From Anaerocolumna chitinilytica (GTDB lineage Bacteria > Bacillota > Clostridia > Lachnospirales > Lachnospiraceae): a DNA stretch of 64,000 bases. Of the stretch, positions 1 through 8,859 are shown piece after piece (position 1 is the first letter of the stretch; every line of letters begins with the position of its first letter). Location of the stretch: NCBI RefSeq assembly GCF_014218355.1, contig NZ_AP023368.1:3969501-4033500 (forward strand). The letters run 5' to 3'. Under the pieces are notes generated by a model. It was not told the DNA's origin and ran no database searches. It saw only the letters and a list, made by a program, of their open reading frames with translations. The position numbers and the translations under genes were made by a program.

Positions 1-1
1 T

Positions 2-67
2 TCAGAGCATGACCTCCAGGATGGATTCTATTGTAAAATTTTTCAGGAAAGAATAGGTAAAAGATGA
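2..67 (+). CDS. C-terminal end of an unidentified gene (partial)
   Basis: An open frame enters from the left edge and ends in TGA at 65-67, giving 21 residues that end in FQERIGKR. The stop overlaps the bioY start codon as ATGA, so the two genes are probably translationally coupled. The visible tail is too short to identify. A biotin-related function is only a guess from the neighbour. Confidence 0.5.
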   Translation, partial: SEHDLQDGFYCKIFQERIGKR

Positions 68-597
68 AACAGAAAAGAATTACAACTCAGGAAATGGTTA
101 GGATAGCACTTTTTACTGCTGTATTAGTCATATTATCGCAAATCTCCTTCATGCTTCCCGGAGGCATTCCTATGACGATGCAGACCTTTGGTATTGTTTT
201 AATTGGTACTATACTAGGAAGAAAATCCGGTTTTCTCTCCGTACTATTGTACCTTTTAATGGGCTTTGCAGGTATCCCGGTATTTGCCGGCTTCGGAGGC
301 GGATTAGATACCCTCGTAGGTCCTACAGGCGGTTATCTGATTGGATTTCTTCCCATGGTATACCTTACCGGTCTTGGCAGTAAAAAATCCTACTACAGTG
401 GTATATTTTTAAGTATCTGCGGATTGCTGACCTGCCACATCCTGGGTCTGTTAGAATATTACCGTGTAACCGGTACCTGGATACTGCCATCCGTACCACT
501 CATGCTAGCTAAGGACCTGGTCACTACTGTTCTTGCAATATCCATAGGCAGAGAAGTATATAAAATACTTGGCAGTCTCTCCCCCAATCATAATTAA
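64..597 (+). CDS. bioY: BioY family biotin transporter, substrate-binding membrane subunit
   Basis: This 177-residue hydrophobic protein has about six predicted membrane segments. It carries the BioY-type signature GGGLDTLVGPTGGYLIGF around residues 77-94, preceded by the typical GGIPMTMQTFG stretch at about 33-43. BioY is the S component of ECF-type biotin uptake systems; it binds biotin and normally works with a shared EcfA-EcfA'-EcfT module encoded elsewhere, and none is in this window. The length is normal for the family. The start overlaps the stop of the preceding gene, so it is at least the second gene of an operon. The next element downstream is a large terminator-like hairpin. Confidence in the family is high; biotin as substrate is inferred from the family. 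Confidence 0.93.
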   Translation: MKQKRITTQEMVRIALFTAVLVILSQISFMLPGGIPMTMQTFGIVLIGTILGRKSGFLSVLLYLLMGFAGIPVFAGFGGGLDTLVGPTGGYLIGFLPMVYLTGLGSKKSYYSGIFLSICGLLTCHILGLLEYYRVTGTWILPSVPLMLAKDLVTTVLAISIGREVYKILGSLSPNHN

Positions 598-643
598 ACG
601 GCATTTATTAAGTGTCTGCTTCTGTTCTTATATGATATAATGA

Positions 644-784
644 GCAGCCTGGCATTCCCAAATACACAAGTCTTTCGATATATCCTGATTTTGTATGTTT
701 ATAATAACAGTTTTGTTCATAAACATACAAAGCCCTTCAAGGTATTTAAAGATTGATGTATCAGGGGAACCAGGCTGCTTTTTT
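644..784 (+). terminator. Large multi-stem terminator-like RNA structure after bioY
   Basis: The outer stem GCAGCCTGG (644-652) pairs with CCAGGCTGC (770-778) and is followed by six T. A perfect 12-bp stem, TTGTATGTTTAT (691-702) with ATAAACATACAA (719-730), sits inside. CCTGAT (684-689) can pair with ATCAGG (760-765). This is larger than a normal intrinsic terminator and could be a structured RNA that ends in a terminator. Confidence 0.6.
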
Positions 785-843
785 GCTAAAGGAAATAATC
801 TAATTTTTTCTATACATTTTTCTGTATAATAATAAACAAATTA

Positions 844-871
844 TTGACATAGGACTAATTCCGTGTATAAT
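844..871 (+). promoter_or_regulatory. Promoter of the XRE-cupin/pot operon
   Basis: TTGACA at 844-849 and TATAAT at 866-871 are separated by 16 nt, a close match to the sigma-A consensus, reading toward the regulator gene. Confidence 0.75.
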
Positions 872-910
872 TAGTTTGATGCTGTTTAGCAACACTAAAC
901 TTTGAGTTTA
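872..910 (+). promoter_or_regulatory. Candidate operator for the XRE-cupin regulator
   Basis: Just downstream of the -10 box lies the inverted repeat GTTTAG (884-889) / CTAAAC (895-900), flanked by further AGTTT and AGTTTA half-sites near 873 and 905. Its position over the expected transcription start fits autorepression. Assignment to the adjacent regulator is inferred. Confidence 0.45.
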
Positions 911-981
911 ATTTCATTAAGAAAACCAGCTAAAAAGTGAACTTCATATGCACAAAAACACGTGCAGGAATGAGAGTATGT

Positions 982-1521
982 ATGAAAATCGGAGAAAAAA
1001 TCAAGGAACTTCGCGTACAAAAGAATCTGACCCAGGAAGAGCTGGCTGACAGAGCCGAGTTATCGAAAGGGTTCATTTCACAAGTAGAACGGGACATAAC
1101 CAGTCCTTCCATCGCTACACTTGTGGATATACTGCAATGCCTTGGTACGAATCTGGAGGAATTCTTTTCAGATACCTCAACTGAACAAGTAGTATTTAAA
1201 AAAACAGACTATTTTGAAAAATATGATTCAGAATTAAAAAACAATATTCAATGGATAATCCCCAATGCACAAAAGAATATGCTAGAACCGATTTTGCTTA
1301 CCCTGGAACCCGGTGGCTCTACTTATCCGGACAATCCTCATGAGGGAGAAGAATTCGGGTATGTTCTTAACGGAAGTATTGTGCTCCATATCGGTAATAA
1401 AACATACAGAGCAAAAAAGGGAGAATCCTTTTATTATAAGGCAGGAAAAAATCACTATATAACTGCCTCAGACAAACAGGGTGCCAGTTTATTGTGGATT
1501 TCCACACCTCCAAGCTTCTAA
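982..1521 (+). CDS. XRE-family regulator with C-terminal cupin domain (PuuR-like)
   Basis: The 179-residue protein starts at the ATG of MKIGEKIKELR; an in-frame ATG at 937 would add 15 residues unlike the family, and AGGA about 12 nt upstream favours 982. Residues about 6-60 form an XRE helix-turn-helix (LTQEELADRAELSKGFISQ). Residues about 110-175 form a cupin with the PHEGEEFGYVLNGS and KKGESFYYKAGKNH strands. Regulators of this design control polyamine uptake and use genes, with the cupin as presumed ligand sensor. Its position directly before potABCD, 69 nt away in the same direction, supports that role. The palindromes upstream suggest autoregulation. Polyamine sensing is inferred. Confidence 0.85.
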   Translation: MKIGEKIKELRVQKNLTQEELADRAELSKGFISQVERDITSPSIATLVDILQCLGTNLEEFFSDTSTEQVVFKKTDYFEKYDSELKNNIQWIIPNAQKNMLEPILLTLEPGGSTYPDNPHEGEEFGYVLNGSIVLHIGNKTYRAKKGESFYYKAGKNHYITASDKQGASLLWISTPPSF

Positions 1522-1590
1522 TCACACCCCTGGCTGTTGCAATCATTCATATTAAGTTTAGGATATTAATTTTACAGAGGAGGATTCCAT

Positions 1591-2670
1591 ATGGCAGGTA
1601 ATAAGCTGATTGATTTAATGGGAATAACAAAAAAATTTGACAACAACGTTGTTTTGGATAATCTGGATTTATATATTAAAGAAAATGAATTCCTGACCCT
1701 CCTAGGTCCCAGTGGCTGCGGCAAAACTACAACTCTTCGTATTATCGGCGGTTTTGAAAATCCCGACAGCGGCAAGGTAATATTTGACGGAAAGGATATC
1801 ACCAAACTTCCCCCCAATGAAAGGCAGTTAAATACCGTATTCCAGAAGTATGCACTCTTTCCTCACATGAGTATTGCTGAGAATATTGCCTTTGGCTTAA
1901 AAATCAAGAAAAAGAGCAAGTCATACATACAGGATAAAATTAAATATGCTCTTAAGCTCGTTAATCTGGAGGGTTTTGAGAACCGCAGCCCAGAGTCCTT
2001 AAGCGGCGGCCAGCAACAGCGTATTGCTATAGCCAGAGCGATCGTAAATGAACCGAAAGTTCTCTTACTGGATGAACCTTTAGGAGCCCTGGATTTAAAG
2101 CTACGTCAGGACATGCAATATGAACTGATACGTTTGAAAAATGAACTTGGAATTACCTTTATCTATGTTACCCATGACCAGGAAGAGGCTCTAACCATGT
2201 CCGATACCATCGTTGTCATGAACCAGGGATATATACAACAGGTAGGAACTCCCGAAATGATATACAATGAGCCCAAAAATGCCTTTGTAGCCGACTTTAT
2301 CGGAGAAAGCAATATTATTTCTTCCACCATGGTAGAGGATGGTCTCGTTAATATCCTTGGTACAAAATTTGCTTGTGTTGACAAGGATTTTGGGAAAAAT
2401 CAGCCTGTGGATGTGGTTATTCGCCCGGAGGATATTGATCTTGTGAAAGAAGAAGATACGGCACTTAATGGTGTTATTACTTCCCTGATATTTAAAGGTG
2501 TACATTACGAAATGGAGGTACTTGCAGGAGGCCATGAATGGCTTGTACATAGTACAGATCTCTTCCCGGTAGGAAGTAAAGTCGGAATTAAAGTGGACCC
2601 TTTTGATATCCACATAATGAATAAACCCCAGTCTGAGGATGAGGAGGCTGTGGCACCGGATGAATACTAA
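1591..2670 (+). CDS. potA: Spermidine/putrescine ABC transporter, ATPase subunit
   Basis: The 359-residue cytoplasmic ATPase energises polyamine import. Walker A GPSGCGKT lies at residues 39-46, the LSGGQQQR signature near 136-143, Walker B LLLDEP near 157-162, and the switch histidine in VTHDQEEA. The C-terminal third is the TOBE-like regulatory region usual for PotA. AGGAGG sits just before the ATG. The last codons overlap the proposed potB start, so the genes are coupled. The full PotABCD order follows immediately, which makes the assignment firm within the polyamine/opine transporter class; the exact polyamine preferred is not visible. Confidence 0.93.
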   Translation: MAGNKLIDLMGITKKFDNNVVLDNLDLYIKENEFLTLLGPSGCGKTTTLRIIGGFENPDSGKVIFDGKDITKLPPNERQLNTVFQKYALFPHMSIAENIAFGLKIKKKSKSYIQDKIKYALKLVNLEGFENRSPESLSGGQQQRIAIARAIVNEPKVLLLDEPLGALDLKLRQDMQYELIRLKNELGITFIYVTHDQEEALTMSDTIVVMNQGYIQQVGTPEMIYNEPKNAFVADFIGESNIISSTMVEDGLVNILGTKFACVDKDFGKNQPVDVVIRPEDIDLVKEEDTALNGVITSLIFKGVHYEMEVLAGGHEWLVHSTDLFPVGSKVGIKVDPFDIHIMNKPQSEDEEAVAPDEY

Positions 2671-3478
2671 AAAATGGCTTTCCTATCCCTACACCATATG
2701 GATGGGTATATTTGTTATCGTTCCTTTATTTATAGTAATATATTACGGTTTTACCGCAGAGGGTGCAGGCTTTACCCTAAGTAATCTGACATTGATAGCC
2801 GATCCCATTAATCTTGCGTCACTCTGGCTTTCCTTAGAGCTTTCCATTGTCAGTACCGTAATATGCCTGATACTAGCCTATCCTCTTTCCTTAATCCTTC
2901 ATGGGATGAAATTAAAGAGTAATTCCTTTATAATCATGATTTTTATTCTTCCCATGTGGATGAACTTTCTACTTAGAACCTTGGCATGGCAGAATATCCT
3001 GGAGAAGACAGGTGTAATTAATACTTTTCTAAAACTTTTGCATCTGCCTCCCCTTGAATTAATCAATACCCCGGGAGCTATTATATTTGGTATGGTTTAT
3101 AACTTTCTGCCTTTTATGATACTTCCTATCTACAATTCACTTTCTAAAATAAGTGACGATTACATCAATGCAGCAAGAGATTTAGGTGCTAACTCTCTTA
3201 CGACTTTTTTTAAGGTTATACTGCCCCTGTCTTTGCCCGGTGTTATCAGCGGCATTACAATGGTTTTTGTACCCTCTCTTACCACCTTCGTAATATCGGA
3301 TATTTTAGGCGGCAGCAAAGTAGTCCTCATCGGAAATATAATCGAGCAGCAGTTTAAGACAGTGAATAATTGGCATACGGGCTCCGGTCTGTCCTTGGTA
3401 CTAATGGTATTTATACTCTTTAGTATGGCTGTCCTTGCTAAATATGATAAAGAATCGGAGGGCACGAATATATGGTAA
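2660..3478 (+). CDS. potB: Spermidine/putrescine ABC transporter, permease PotB
   Basis: This inner-membrane permease of about 272 residues has six predicted membrane segments and the permease EAA-type loop ([20 protein letters not shown], near residues 172-191). I place the start at 2660, overlapping the potA stop. The GAGGAGG at 2641-2647 then serves as a ribosome site about 12 nt upstream, and an earlier in-frame ATG at 2639 would put that motif inside the gene. The 3' end overlaps potC by 7 nt, typical of tightly coupled transporter operons. PotB and PotC form the channel for substrate delivered by PotD. Confidence 0.9.
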   Translation: MNTKKWLSYPYTIWMGIFVIVPLFIVIYYGFTAEGAGFTLSNLTLIADPINLASLWLSLELSIVSTVICLILAYPLSLILHGMKLKSNSFIIMIFILPMWMNFLLRTLAWQNILEKTGVINTFLKLLHLPPLELINTPGAIIFGMVYNFLPFMILPIYNSLSKISDDYINAARDLGANSLTTFFKVILPLSLPGVISGITMVFVPSLTTFVISDILGGSKVVLIGNIIEQQFKTVNNWHTGSGLSLVLMVFILFSMAVLAKYDKESEGTNIW

Positions 3479-4269
3479 AAAAATTCCTTTCGCGGTTTTA
3501 CCTGGGATTAATATTGCTGTTTTTATACGCTCCCATCTTTATCCTGATTATACTCTCCTTTAATAAATCGAAATCCCGATCCAAATGGGGAGGCTTTACC
3601 TTAACCTGGTATCACAACCTCTTTCAGGATGAAGCAATTATGGAAGCTCTTAGAAATACGCTGGTTATTGCCCTGTTGTCGGCCTTTATCGCTGTCATTA
3701 TCGGTACCTGCGCCTGCCTTGCCATCAACAATATGAGGAAGGTTCCAAGGACTATTCTTCTGGGAATCTCCAATGTGCCTATGATGAATGCAGATATTGT
3801 AACGGGTATCTCTTTGATGCTGTTATTCATAGCCCTGAATTACCCTTTAAGCTTTTCCAGTATATTAATGTCACACATTACCTTTAATATACCCTATGTA
3901 ATCTTGAGTGTCATGCCAAGACTTACCAGACAAAATTCCAGCATCTATGAAGCCGCTCTGGATTTAGGTGCTACGAAATCCTATGCTTTTTTTAAGATTA
4001 TCCTGCCGGATATTTTTCCCGGGATTCTCTCCGGCTTTTTATTAGCCTTTACCATGTCGCTGGATGACTTTGTAATTACTTACTTTACCAAAGGTGCAGG
4101 TTTTGATACCTTATCAACCATTATCTATACGGAAGTACGAAAAGGAATCAAACCGGAAATGTATGCACTGTCTACTCTGCTCTTTATCAGTATCCTGGTG
4201 CTGCTGGTACTAATTAACCGCAGAAAAGACAAAGAACACAGTGAGAAAACCTTGCAAATAACTCAGTAG
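3472..4269 (+). CDS. potC: Spermidine/putrescine ABC transporter, permease PotC
   Basis: The 265-residue integral membrane protein has an EAA loop (YEAALDLGATKSYAFFKIIL) that contacts PotA. Six membrane helices are expected and the length fits PotC. Translation is coupled to potB by overlap. The stop codon lies inside the left arm of a hairpin (4265-4296), and potD follows only after a gap of about 110 nt. A structured boundary between membrane subunits and binding protein often marks a change in expression level, which is an inference here. Confidence 0.92.
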   Translation: MVKKFLSRFYLGLILLFLYAPIFILIILSFNKSKSRSKWGGFTLTWYHNLFQDEAIMEALRNTLVIALLSAFIAVIIGTCACLAINNMRKVPRTILLGISNVPMMNADIVTGISLMLLFIALNYPLSFSSILMSHITFNIPYVILSVMPRLTRQNSSIYEAALDLGATKSYAFFKIILPDIFPGILSGFLLAFTMSLDDFVITYFTKGAGFDTLSTIIYTEVRKGIKPEMYALSTLLFISILVLLVLINRRKDKEHSEKTLQITQ

Positions 4270-4332
4270 GAATTATTAAAAGACATAATTCCTACTGCTT
4301 GTTGAAAAGTGTTCCAGTCTAGTAGGAATTAT
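4265..4332 (+). promoter_or_regulatory. Mutually exclusive intercistronic hairpins between potC and potD
   Basis: AGTAGGAATTAT occurs at 4265-4276 and again at 4321-4332, and its exact complement ATAATTCCTACT lies between them at 4285-4296. The central arm can pair with either copy: an 8-nt-loop hairpin over the potC stop, or a 24-nt-loop hairpin near the potD leader. Neither has a T tract, so this suggests mRNA processing, stability or translational control rather than termination. Confidence 0.6.
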
Positions 4333-4380
4333 TGATAGGATTACTTATTGATTAAAAATAAAATATGAGGAGTTCATGTA

Positions 4381-5460
4381 ATGAAAAGAATAACCGCCCT
4401 GCTGCTTTTATGCAGTCTTATCTTGACCAGCACGGGAATTGTTACCGGCTGTTCCAAAAGTAATTCTCCCAAGGTCTATGTCTATAACTGGGGAGAATAT
4501 ATTGATCCTGATGTTGTAAAACTTTTTGAGAAAGAAACCGGAATTCATGCAGTTATGAGTTACTTTGAACAGAACGAGGATATGTACCCCGTCATTAAAA
4601 CCGGTTCACAAAAGTACGATGTCGTATGCCCTTCCGACTATATGATTGAGAAGATGATTGGTGAAGGTCTTCTTGCAGAGATTGATTATAATAATGTACC
4701 AAATATCAAGAATATAGACCCTACTTATTTAAAAAGTGCCGAGCAGTTCGATCCCGGTAACAAATTCAGCGTACCTTATTGCTGGGGCACTGTGGGAATC
4801 CTTTATAACAAGACAATGATAAAAGAGCCGATTGACAGCTGGGGTGCTCTCTTTGACAAGGATTTTATAAAAAGAAACGGCTATGACGGTGATATTCTTA
4901 TGATTAATAGTGTAAGAGATGCCTTTGCCATTGCTTTAAGTTATTTAGGATACTCCATTAACTCTACGGATGAAACCCAGTTAGAGGAAGCGAAAAAGCT
5001 CTTACAGGAACAAAAACCCCTTGTTGACGCTTACGTGGTAGATCAGGTTAGAGATAAGATGATTGGTGGTGAAAACCCCATCGGTGTTATCTATTCCGGT
5101 GAAGCAATCTATACCCAGAGAGAGAATCCTGACCTGGAATATGTAGTTCCGAAAGAAGGTTCCAATGTATGGATTGACGGCTGGGTTATTCCGAAGAATG
5201 CTCCTAACAAGGAATATGCTGAAAAATGGATAAACTTTATGTGCGACCCTGAAATCGCTCTTAAGAACTTTAATTATATTACCTACTCCACCCCCAATAA
5301 AGCAGCCAGAGAATTAATTCAGGATGAAGATATTAAGAATAGCCCGATTGCATTCCCTGGACAGGATGTTTTAGACCGTTGTACTACTTATCACTATCTT
5401 GGCGAAGATATGGATGCGCTTTATATCAAGAAGTGGAATGAAGTAAAGTCTGCACAATAA
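4381..5460 (+). CDS. potD: Spermidine/putrescine-binding lipoprotein
   Basis: The 359-residue protein begins with a lipoprotein signal; the lipobox ends in IVTGC with Cys24 as the lipidated residue. The mature part starts with the PotD-like KVYVYNWGEYIDPDVVKLFEKETG, typical of polyamine-binding proteins. It captures polyamine outside the membrane and hands it to PotBC. Length and family fit are normal. It is last in the operon and is followed by an intrinsic terminator at 5484-5530. AGGAG precedes the start codon. Confidence 0.93.
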   Translation: MKRITALLLLCSLILTSTGIVTGCSKSNSPKVYVYNWGEYIDPDVVKLFEKETGIHAVMSYFEQNEDMYPVIKTGSQKYDVVCPSDYMIEKMIGEGLLAEIDYNNVPNIKNIDPTYLKSAEQFDPGNKFSVPYCWGTVGILYNKTMIKEPIDSWGALFDKDFIKRNGYDGDILMINSVRDAFAIALSYLGYSINSTDETQLEEAKKLLQEQKPLVDAYVVDQVRDKMIGGENPIGVIYSGEAIYTQRENPDLEYVVPKEGSNVWIDGWVIPKNAPNKEYAEKWINFMCDPEIALKNFNYITYSTPNKAARELIQDEDIKNSPIAFPGQDVLDRCTTYHYLGEDMDALYIKKWNEVKSAQ

Positions 5461-5483
5461 TACACTAAAAGTTACGAATACGA

Positions 5484-5530
5484 CAGAGGCTGCTGTATAT
5501 TTTCTTATGAAAATACAGTAACCTCTTTTA
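5484..5530. terminator. Terminator between potD and the MarR-GNAT gene
   Basis: AGAGG..CTGTATTTTC-type arms pair around a TTAT loop (about 5485-5504 with 5509-5527), followed by TCTTTTA. It separates two convergent genes and could act in both directions. Confidence 0.65.
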
Positions 5531-5552
5531 CTTTCCATTTACTGTGTAACTT

Positions 5553-6641
5553 TTACTCTATCGTCAGTTCATACATCTGTTCTGTCAGAGTCTTTCCCCA
5601 GGCATTGTTATCAAATTCCTTTACCAGTTTAAAGCCTGCTTTTTTATACATGGCAACTGCTGTCTGCTGCTCTCTTGTCGTCTCAAGAAATACTTCCTTA
5701 AATCCTTTATTCCTGCAGTATTCGATTGCTCCAGATAATAATTTACTGCCAAGACCAATGCCCCGGTAATTCGGATGCAGAATAAACCATCTCAGTTGTG
5801 CTCTTGTCTCCGAATGCCCTACAATAGCAATTGCTCCAACAATTTTATCTTCCGTCTCCGCTATCCATACTCTATCTTTCTTCGAATTGTAATGCTGATA
5901 AAAATCATAGAAGGTCTTGCAAACATATCCTTCAAAGATATGGTTATAGCCGCACTCTTTTTCGTATAGCCATCCATGAAGATAAATCAACTGCCCGACA
6001 TCTCCCGGTCTTAAATCAGAACGAATAACGACTGTTTTCTTTTCTGCGGTACTGACAATGTCATTTACCTCAGACTTTTCCTGGCCTGCAGTCTCTTTTG
6101 AGTCTGTGGACTCTTCTTGAGTCGCAGCCTTTTCTTTAGCAGTAGCCTTTTCTTTGGCTACAACCTCTTCTTTGGCTGTAACCTCTTTTTGGGCTGTTGC
6201 CTCTTTGCTTCCGTTTAAAGCGTTCTCTATGACTTTCATGCTATTCGCAAACCTAATTTTTTCTTCTTCCGATAACTCCGCTACCAGATTTGAAATATGT
6301 CTGTCCGAAAGCTCATTCAGACTTTTCATAGTTTCCCTGCCTTTTTGTGTCAGATACAAATAATAGATTCTTTTGTCTTCCGGGGATTGTTCTCTGAATA
6401 TAAGTTCATGTTTTTCAAAACCTCTTATTATCCTGCTAAGATACCCTGAGTCTATACTCAGCTTCCTAATCAAAATCTTAGAGGTACAATTCTTTGACTC
6501 TCCTATTTCATATAATACGCGGGCTTGGGATAATGTGAATTCACTGTCCAGCATATTCTGGTCCAACAAACCCAAAACATTGGTATAGAACCGGTTAAAT
6601 CTACGGATGTCACTGATAAAAGAAGTATGTACTGTGTCCAT
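5553..6641 (-). CDS. MarR-type regulator fused to a GNAT acetyltransferase
   Basis: In this 362-residue fusion, residues about 1-145 form a MarR winged helix (LSIDSGYLSRIIRGFEKHEL recognition region). Residues about 195-362 form a GNAT domain with the acetyl-CoA loop RGIGLGSKLL and the C-terminal MYKKAGFKLV motif. Between them lies a linker of about 50 residues made almost only of A, K, E, T, Q and S in repeats such as TAKEEV and VAKEKA. The fused arrangement is a known family; the long repetitive linker is unusual. AGGAGG precedes the ATG and a consensus promoter lies upstream. The substrate is unknown. Proximity to the polyamine operon allows a polyamine acetyltransferase guess, but nothing in the sequence proves it. 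Confidence 0.85.
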   Translation of the reverse strand: MDTVHTSFISDIRRFNRFYTNVLGLLDQNMLDSEFTLSQARVLYEIGESKNCTSKILIRKLSIDSGYLSRIIRGFEKHELIFREQSPEDKRIYYLYLTQKGRETMKSLNELSDRHISNLVAELSEEEKIRFANSMKVIENALNGSKEATAQKEVTAKEEVVAKEKATAKEKAATQEESTDSKETAGQEKSEVNDIVSTAEKKTVVIRSDLRPGDVGQLIYLHGWLYEKECGYNHIFEGYVCKTFYDFYQHYNSKKDRVWIAETEDKIVGAIAIVGHSETRAQLRWFILHPNYRGIGLGSKLLSGAIEYCRNKGFKEVFLETTREQQTAVAMYKKAGFKLVKEFDNNAWGKTLTEQMYELTIE

Positions 6642-6669
6642 AAGATACCTCCTAGTATAATTTATGCTA

Positions 6670-6698
6670 ATTATAGATATATTATCTGACTAAGTCAA
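6670..6698 (-). promoter_or_regulatory. Promoter of the MarR-GNAT gene
   Basis: On the minus strand TTGACT (6693-6698) and TATAAT (6670-6675) are separated by exactly 17 nt, about 30 nt upstream of the start codon. Confidence 0.75.
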
Positions 6699-6717
6699 CT
6701 ATTTATTTTAAATTTTA

Positions 6718-6756
6718 CCTGCAGCATAACTTTGTCATTCAGGTTATACTGCAGGC
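6718..6756 (-). terminator. Hairpin downstream of the hydroxyacid dehydrogenase gene
   Basis: CTGCAG-CATAAC pairs with GTTATA-CTGCAG across a short loop. The minus-strand 3' side is AT-rich but lacks a clean T run, so it is at best a weak terminator. Confidence 0.4.
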
Positions 6757-6800
6757 TGGCCTCAATCTTTAAATCTTTACGTTAGTATTCTATCCTCTTC

Positions 6801-7760
6801 TTATTTTACAACAATATTTCTCTCTTCTCCTCGTAAGAAGGCTGTCATATTTTCATATACTTCCTTCACGCACCGCCTTCTGGCTTCAACCGTCGCCCAT
6901 GCGATATGAGGAGTGATAATAAGCTTTCTGCTGTCCTTAATAGCCAGCAGCGGATTATCCGCTGCCATTGGCTCCTGTCTTAATACATCCAGACCTGCGC
7001 CTGCAATCCATCCTTCTGTTAAAGCCTTATAGAGAGCTGTCTCATCAACAATCGGCCCTCTTCCAAGATTTAAAAGAAAGGCGGTAGATTTCATCTTCCC
7101 TAGGGCTTCTTCGTTTATTAGATTCTCTGTATCACTGTTTAATGGTGCATGAATAGAGATGATATCCGAATCCTTTAAGAGAGTATCAAAGTCTACTCTT
7201 TTATAATCATTGTTTTGATTACGCCCGGAGGTAGAGTAATAGATTATATTACATCCGAAAGCACCGGCAATATTTGCCACACGCTTTCCGATATCTCCAA
7301 AGCCGATAATTCCCCAGGTCTTTCCTTCCAGCTCATTGAATTTCTCATCAAAGCAGCTGAATATATCGCTCTTTACATACCCTCCTGATTTTACAAAGGT
7401 ATCATAGTGGTAAAGCTTCTCATACAAGTAAAATAACAATGCAAAGGTATGTTGTGCAACAGATGCGGTTGAGTATCCTTTTACGTTGGCTACTGCAATC
7501 TTTCTGATGTTTATATAGGGAAAATCCACGATATTGGTGCCGGTTCCGGTTATGCAGATAAGTTTTAGATCAGCTGCATCTTTTAGTGAAGCTTCATTCA
7601 TAGGAATCTTATTCACCACTAAAATGTCAGCCTCTTTTATTCTCTCTGCATTCACAGCCGGCTCACTTTTATTATACTTAATTACTTCTCCCAAGGTCTC
7701 AAAACCGGATAAATCAACGTCACTCCCCAGGGAATCTGTCTCTAAGAAAACTATCTTCAT
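6801..7760 (-). CDS. D-2-hydroxyacid dehydrogenase (glycerate/hydroxypyruvate type)
   Basis: The 319-residue NAD(P)-dependent oxidoreductase has the two-domain D-2-hydroxyacid dehydrogenase fold. It shows the Rossmann motif GIIGFGDIG near residues 150-158, the catalytic Arg in NLGRGPIVDE, a downstream acidic residue, and the catalytic His in PHIAWAT near residue 285. Its closest look is to glycerate dehydrogenase/hydroxypyruvate reductase; phosphoglycerate dehydrogenase is less likely because no ACT domain is present. AGAGGATAGG precedes the ATG. It follows trpS by about 50 nt in the same direction and may be cotranscribed from the Trp T-box promoter, though no metabolic reason is obvious. 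Confidence 0.85.
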   Translation of the reverse strand: MKIVFLETDSLGSDVDLSGFETLGEVIKYNKSEPAVNAERIKEADILVVNKIPMNEASLKDAADLKLICITGTGTNIVDFPYINIRKIAVANVKGYSTASVAQHTFALLFYLYEKLYHYDTFVKSGGYVKSDIFSCFDEKFNELEGKTWGIIGFGDIGKRVANIAGAFGCNIIYYSTSGRNQNNDYKRVDFDTLLKDSDIISIHAPLNSDTENLINEEALGKMKSTAFLLNLGRGPIVDETALYKALTEGWIAGAGLDVLRQEPMAADNPLLAIKDSRKLIITPHIAWATVEARRRCVKEVYENMTAFLRGEERNIVVK

Positions 7761-7812
7761 CCTATCCTCTTTCTTAGATATCCAAACTTTTATTGGATAT
7801 TAATTAATCTAT

Positions 7813-8823
7813 TTAGCGTATTCTTTCCGGAAGACCTACCTTCTTCTGAACCTTTCTTAAGGTCTTCGTTGCAAAATAATTAGCTTTATCCCCGTTATCC
7901 TTTATAATGCCGTCCACATAGGCTTTATCTTTCGTAAGCTCTTCCATCTTACTATGAATAGGACGCAATACACTGTTGACAGCTTCACCTACTGCTAATT
8001 TGAAATCTCCGTAACCTTTACCGTCAAATTCCCTTTCGACCTCTGCAGGTGTCTTATCGTTAACAGCGGCATAAATATCAATAAGGTTCTTAATTCCCGG
8101 TTTTTCATCAGAGTAACGGATTTCATTGTCAGAGTCTGTAACAGCTCTTTTAAACTTACGTATAACCGTATCTGCATCATCCATAAGATAGATGGTAGCA
8201 TTGACATTCTCATCGGATTTGGACATTTTCTTATCCGGCTCCTGTAAGCTCATAATTTTGGCTCCCACTTTTCCGATATAGGGTTCCGGTATAGTTAATA
8301 CATCTCCATAGATACCATTAAAACGCTCAGCAATATCTCTGGTTATCTCAAGATGCTGTTTCTGGTCAATTCCAACAGGTACGACATCCGTTTGAAATAA
8401 CAAAATATCTGCTGCCATTAATACCGGATAAGTAAAGAGACCGGCGTTAATGTTATCTGCATGCTTTGCTGACTTATCTTTAAATTGAGTCATACGGTTT
8501 AACTCACCCATATAGGTAAAGCAGTTTAATATCCAGCTAAGCTCTGCATGGCCGGATACATGGGACTGATAATAAATACAATTCTTTACAGGATCAAGTC
8601 CTGCTGCAATATATTGCATTAAGAGCGTTCTTGAACGCTTTCTCAGTTCTGCAGGGTCCTGTCTTATGGTAAGAGAATGAAGGTCAACCACACAATAAAA
8701 ACATTGGTAAGTTTCATCATTCGTTAATGCCACCCAATTCTTTAATGCTCCCATATAATTTCCCAGGGTAATGTTCCCTGTTGCCTGCATTCCACTGAAT
8801 AGTACTTTTTTTCCGTCTAACAT
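7813..8823 (-). CDS. trpS: Tryptophanyl-tRNA synthetase
   Basis: The 336-residue class I aminoacyl-tRNA synthetase charges tRNA-Trp. It carries the HIGH-like GNITLGNYMG near residues 16-25 and a clear KMSKSDEN motif. The length is normal for the bacterial type, and AAAGGAG lies 8 nt before the ATG. The leader is a T-box whose specifier codon is UGG, an independent confirmation of the tryptophan assignment. Expression should rise when uncharged tRNA-Trp accumulates. Confidence 0.97.
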   Translation of the reverse strand: MLDGKKVLFSGMQATGNITLGNYMGALKNWVALTNDETYQCFYCVVDLHSLTIRQDPAELRKRSRTLLMQYIAAGLDPVKNCIYYQSHVSGHAELSWILNCFTYMGELNRMTQFKDKSAKHADNINAGLFTYPVLMAADILLFQTDVVPVGIDQKQHLEITRDIAERFNGIYGDVLTIPEPYIGKVGAKIMSLQEPDKKMSKSDENVNATIYLMDDADTVIRKFKRAVTDSDNEIRYSDEKPGIKNLIDIYAAVNDKTPAEVEREFDGKGYGDFKLAVGEAVNSVLRPIHSKMEELTKDKAYVDGIIKDNGDKANYFATKTLRKVQKKVGLPERIR

Positions 8824-8859
8824 CTTAAAACTCCTTTCAAATTCTTGCTCGATTTTGCA

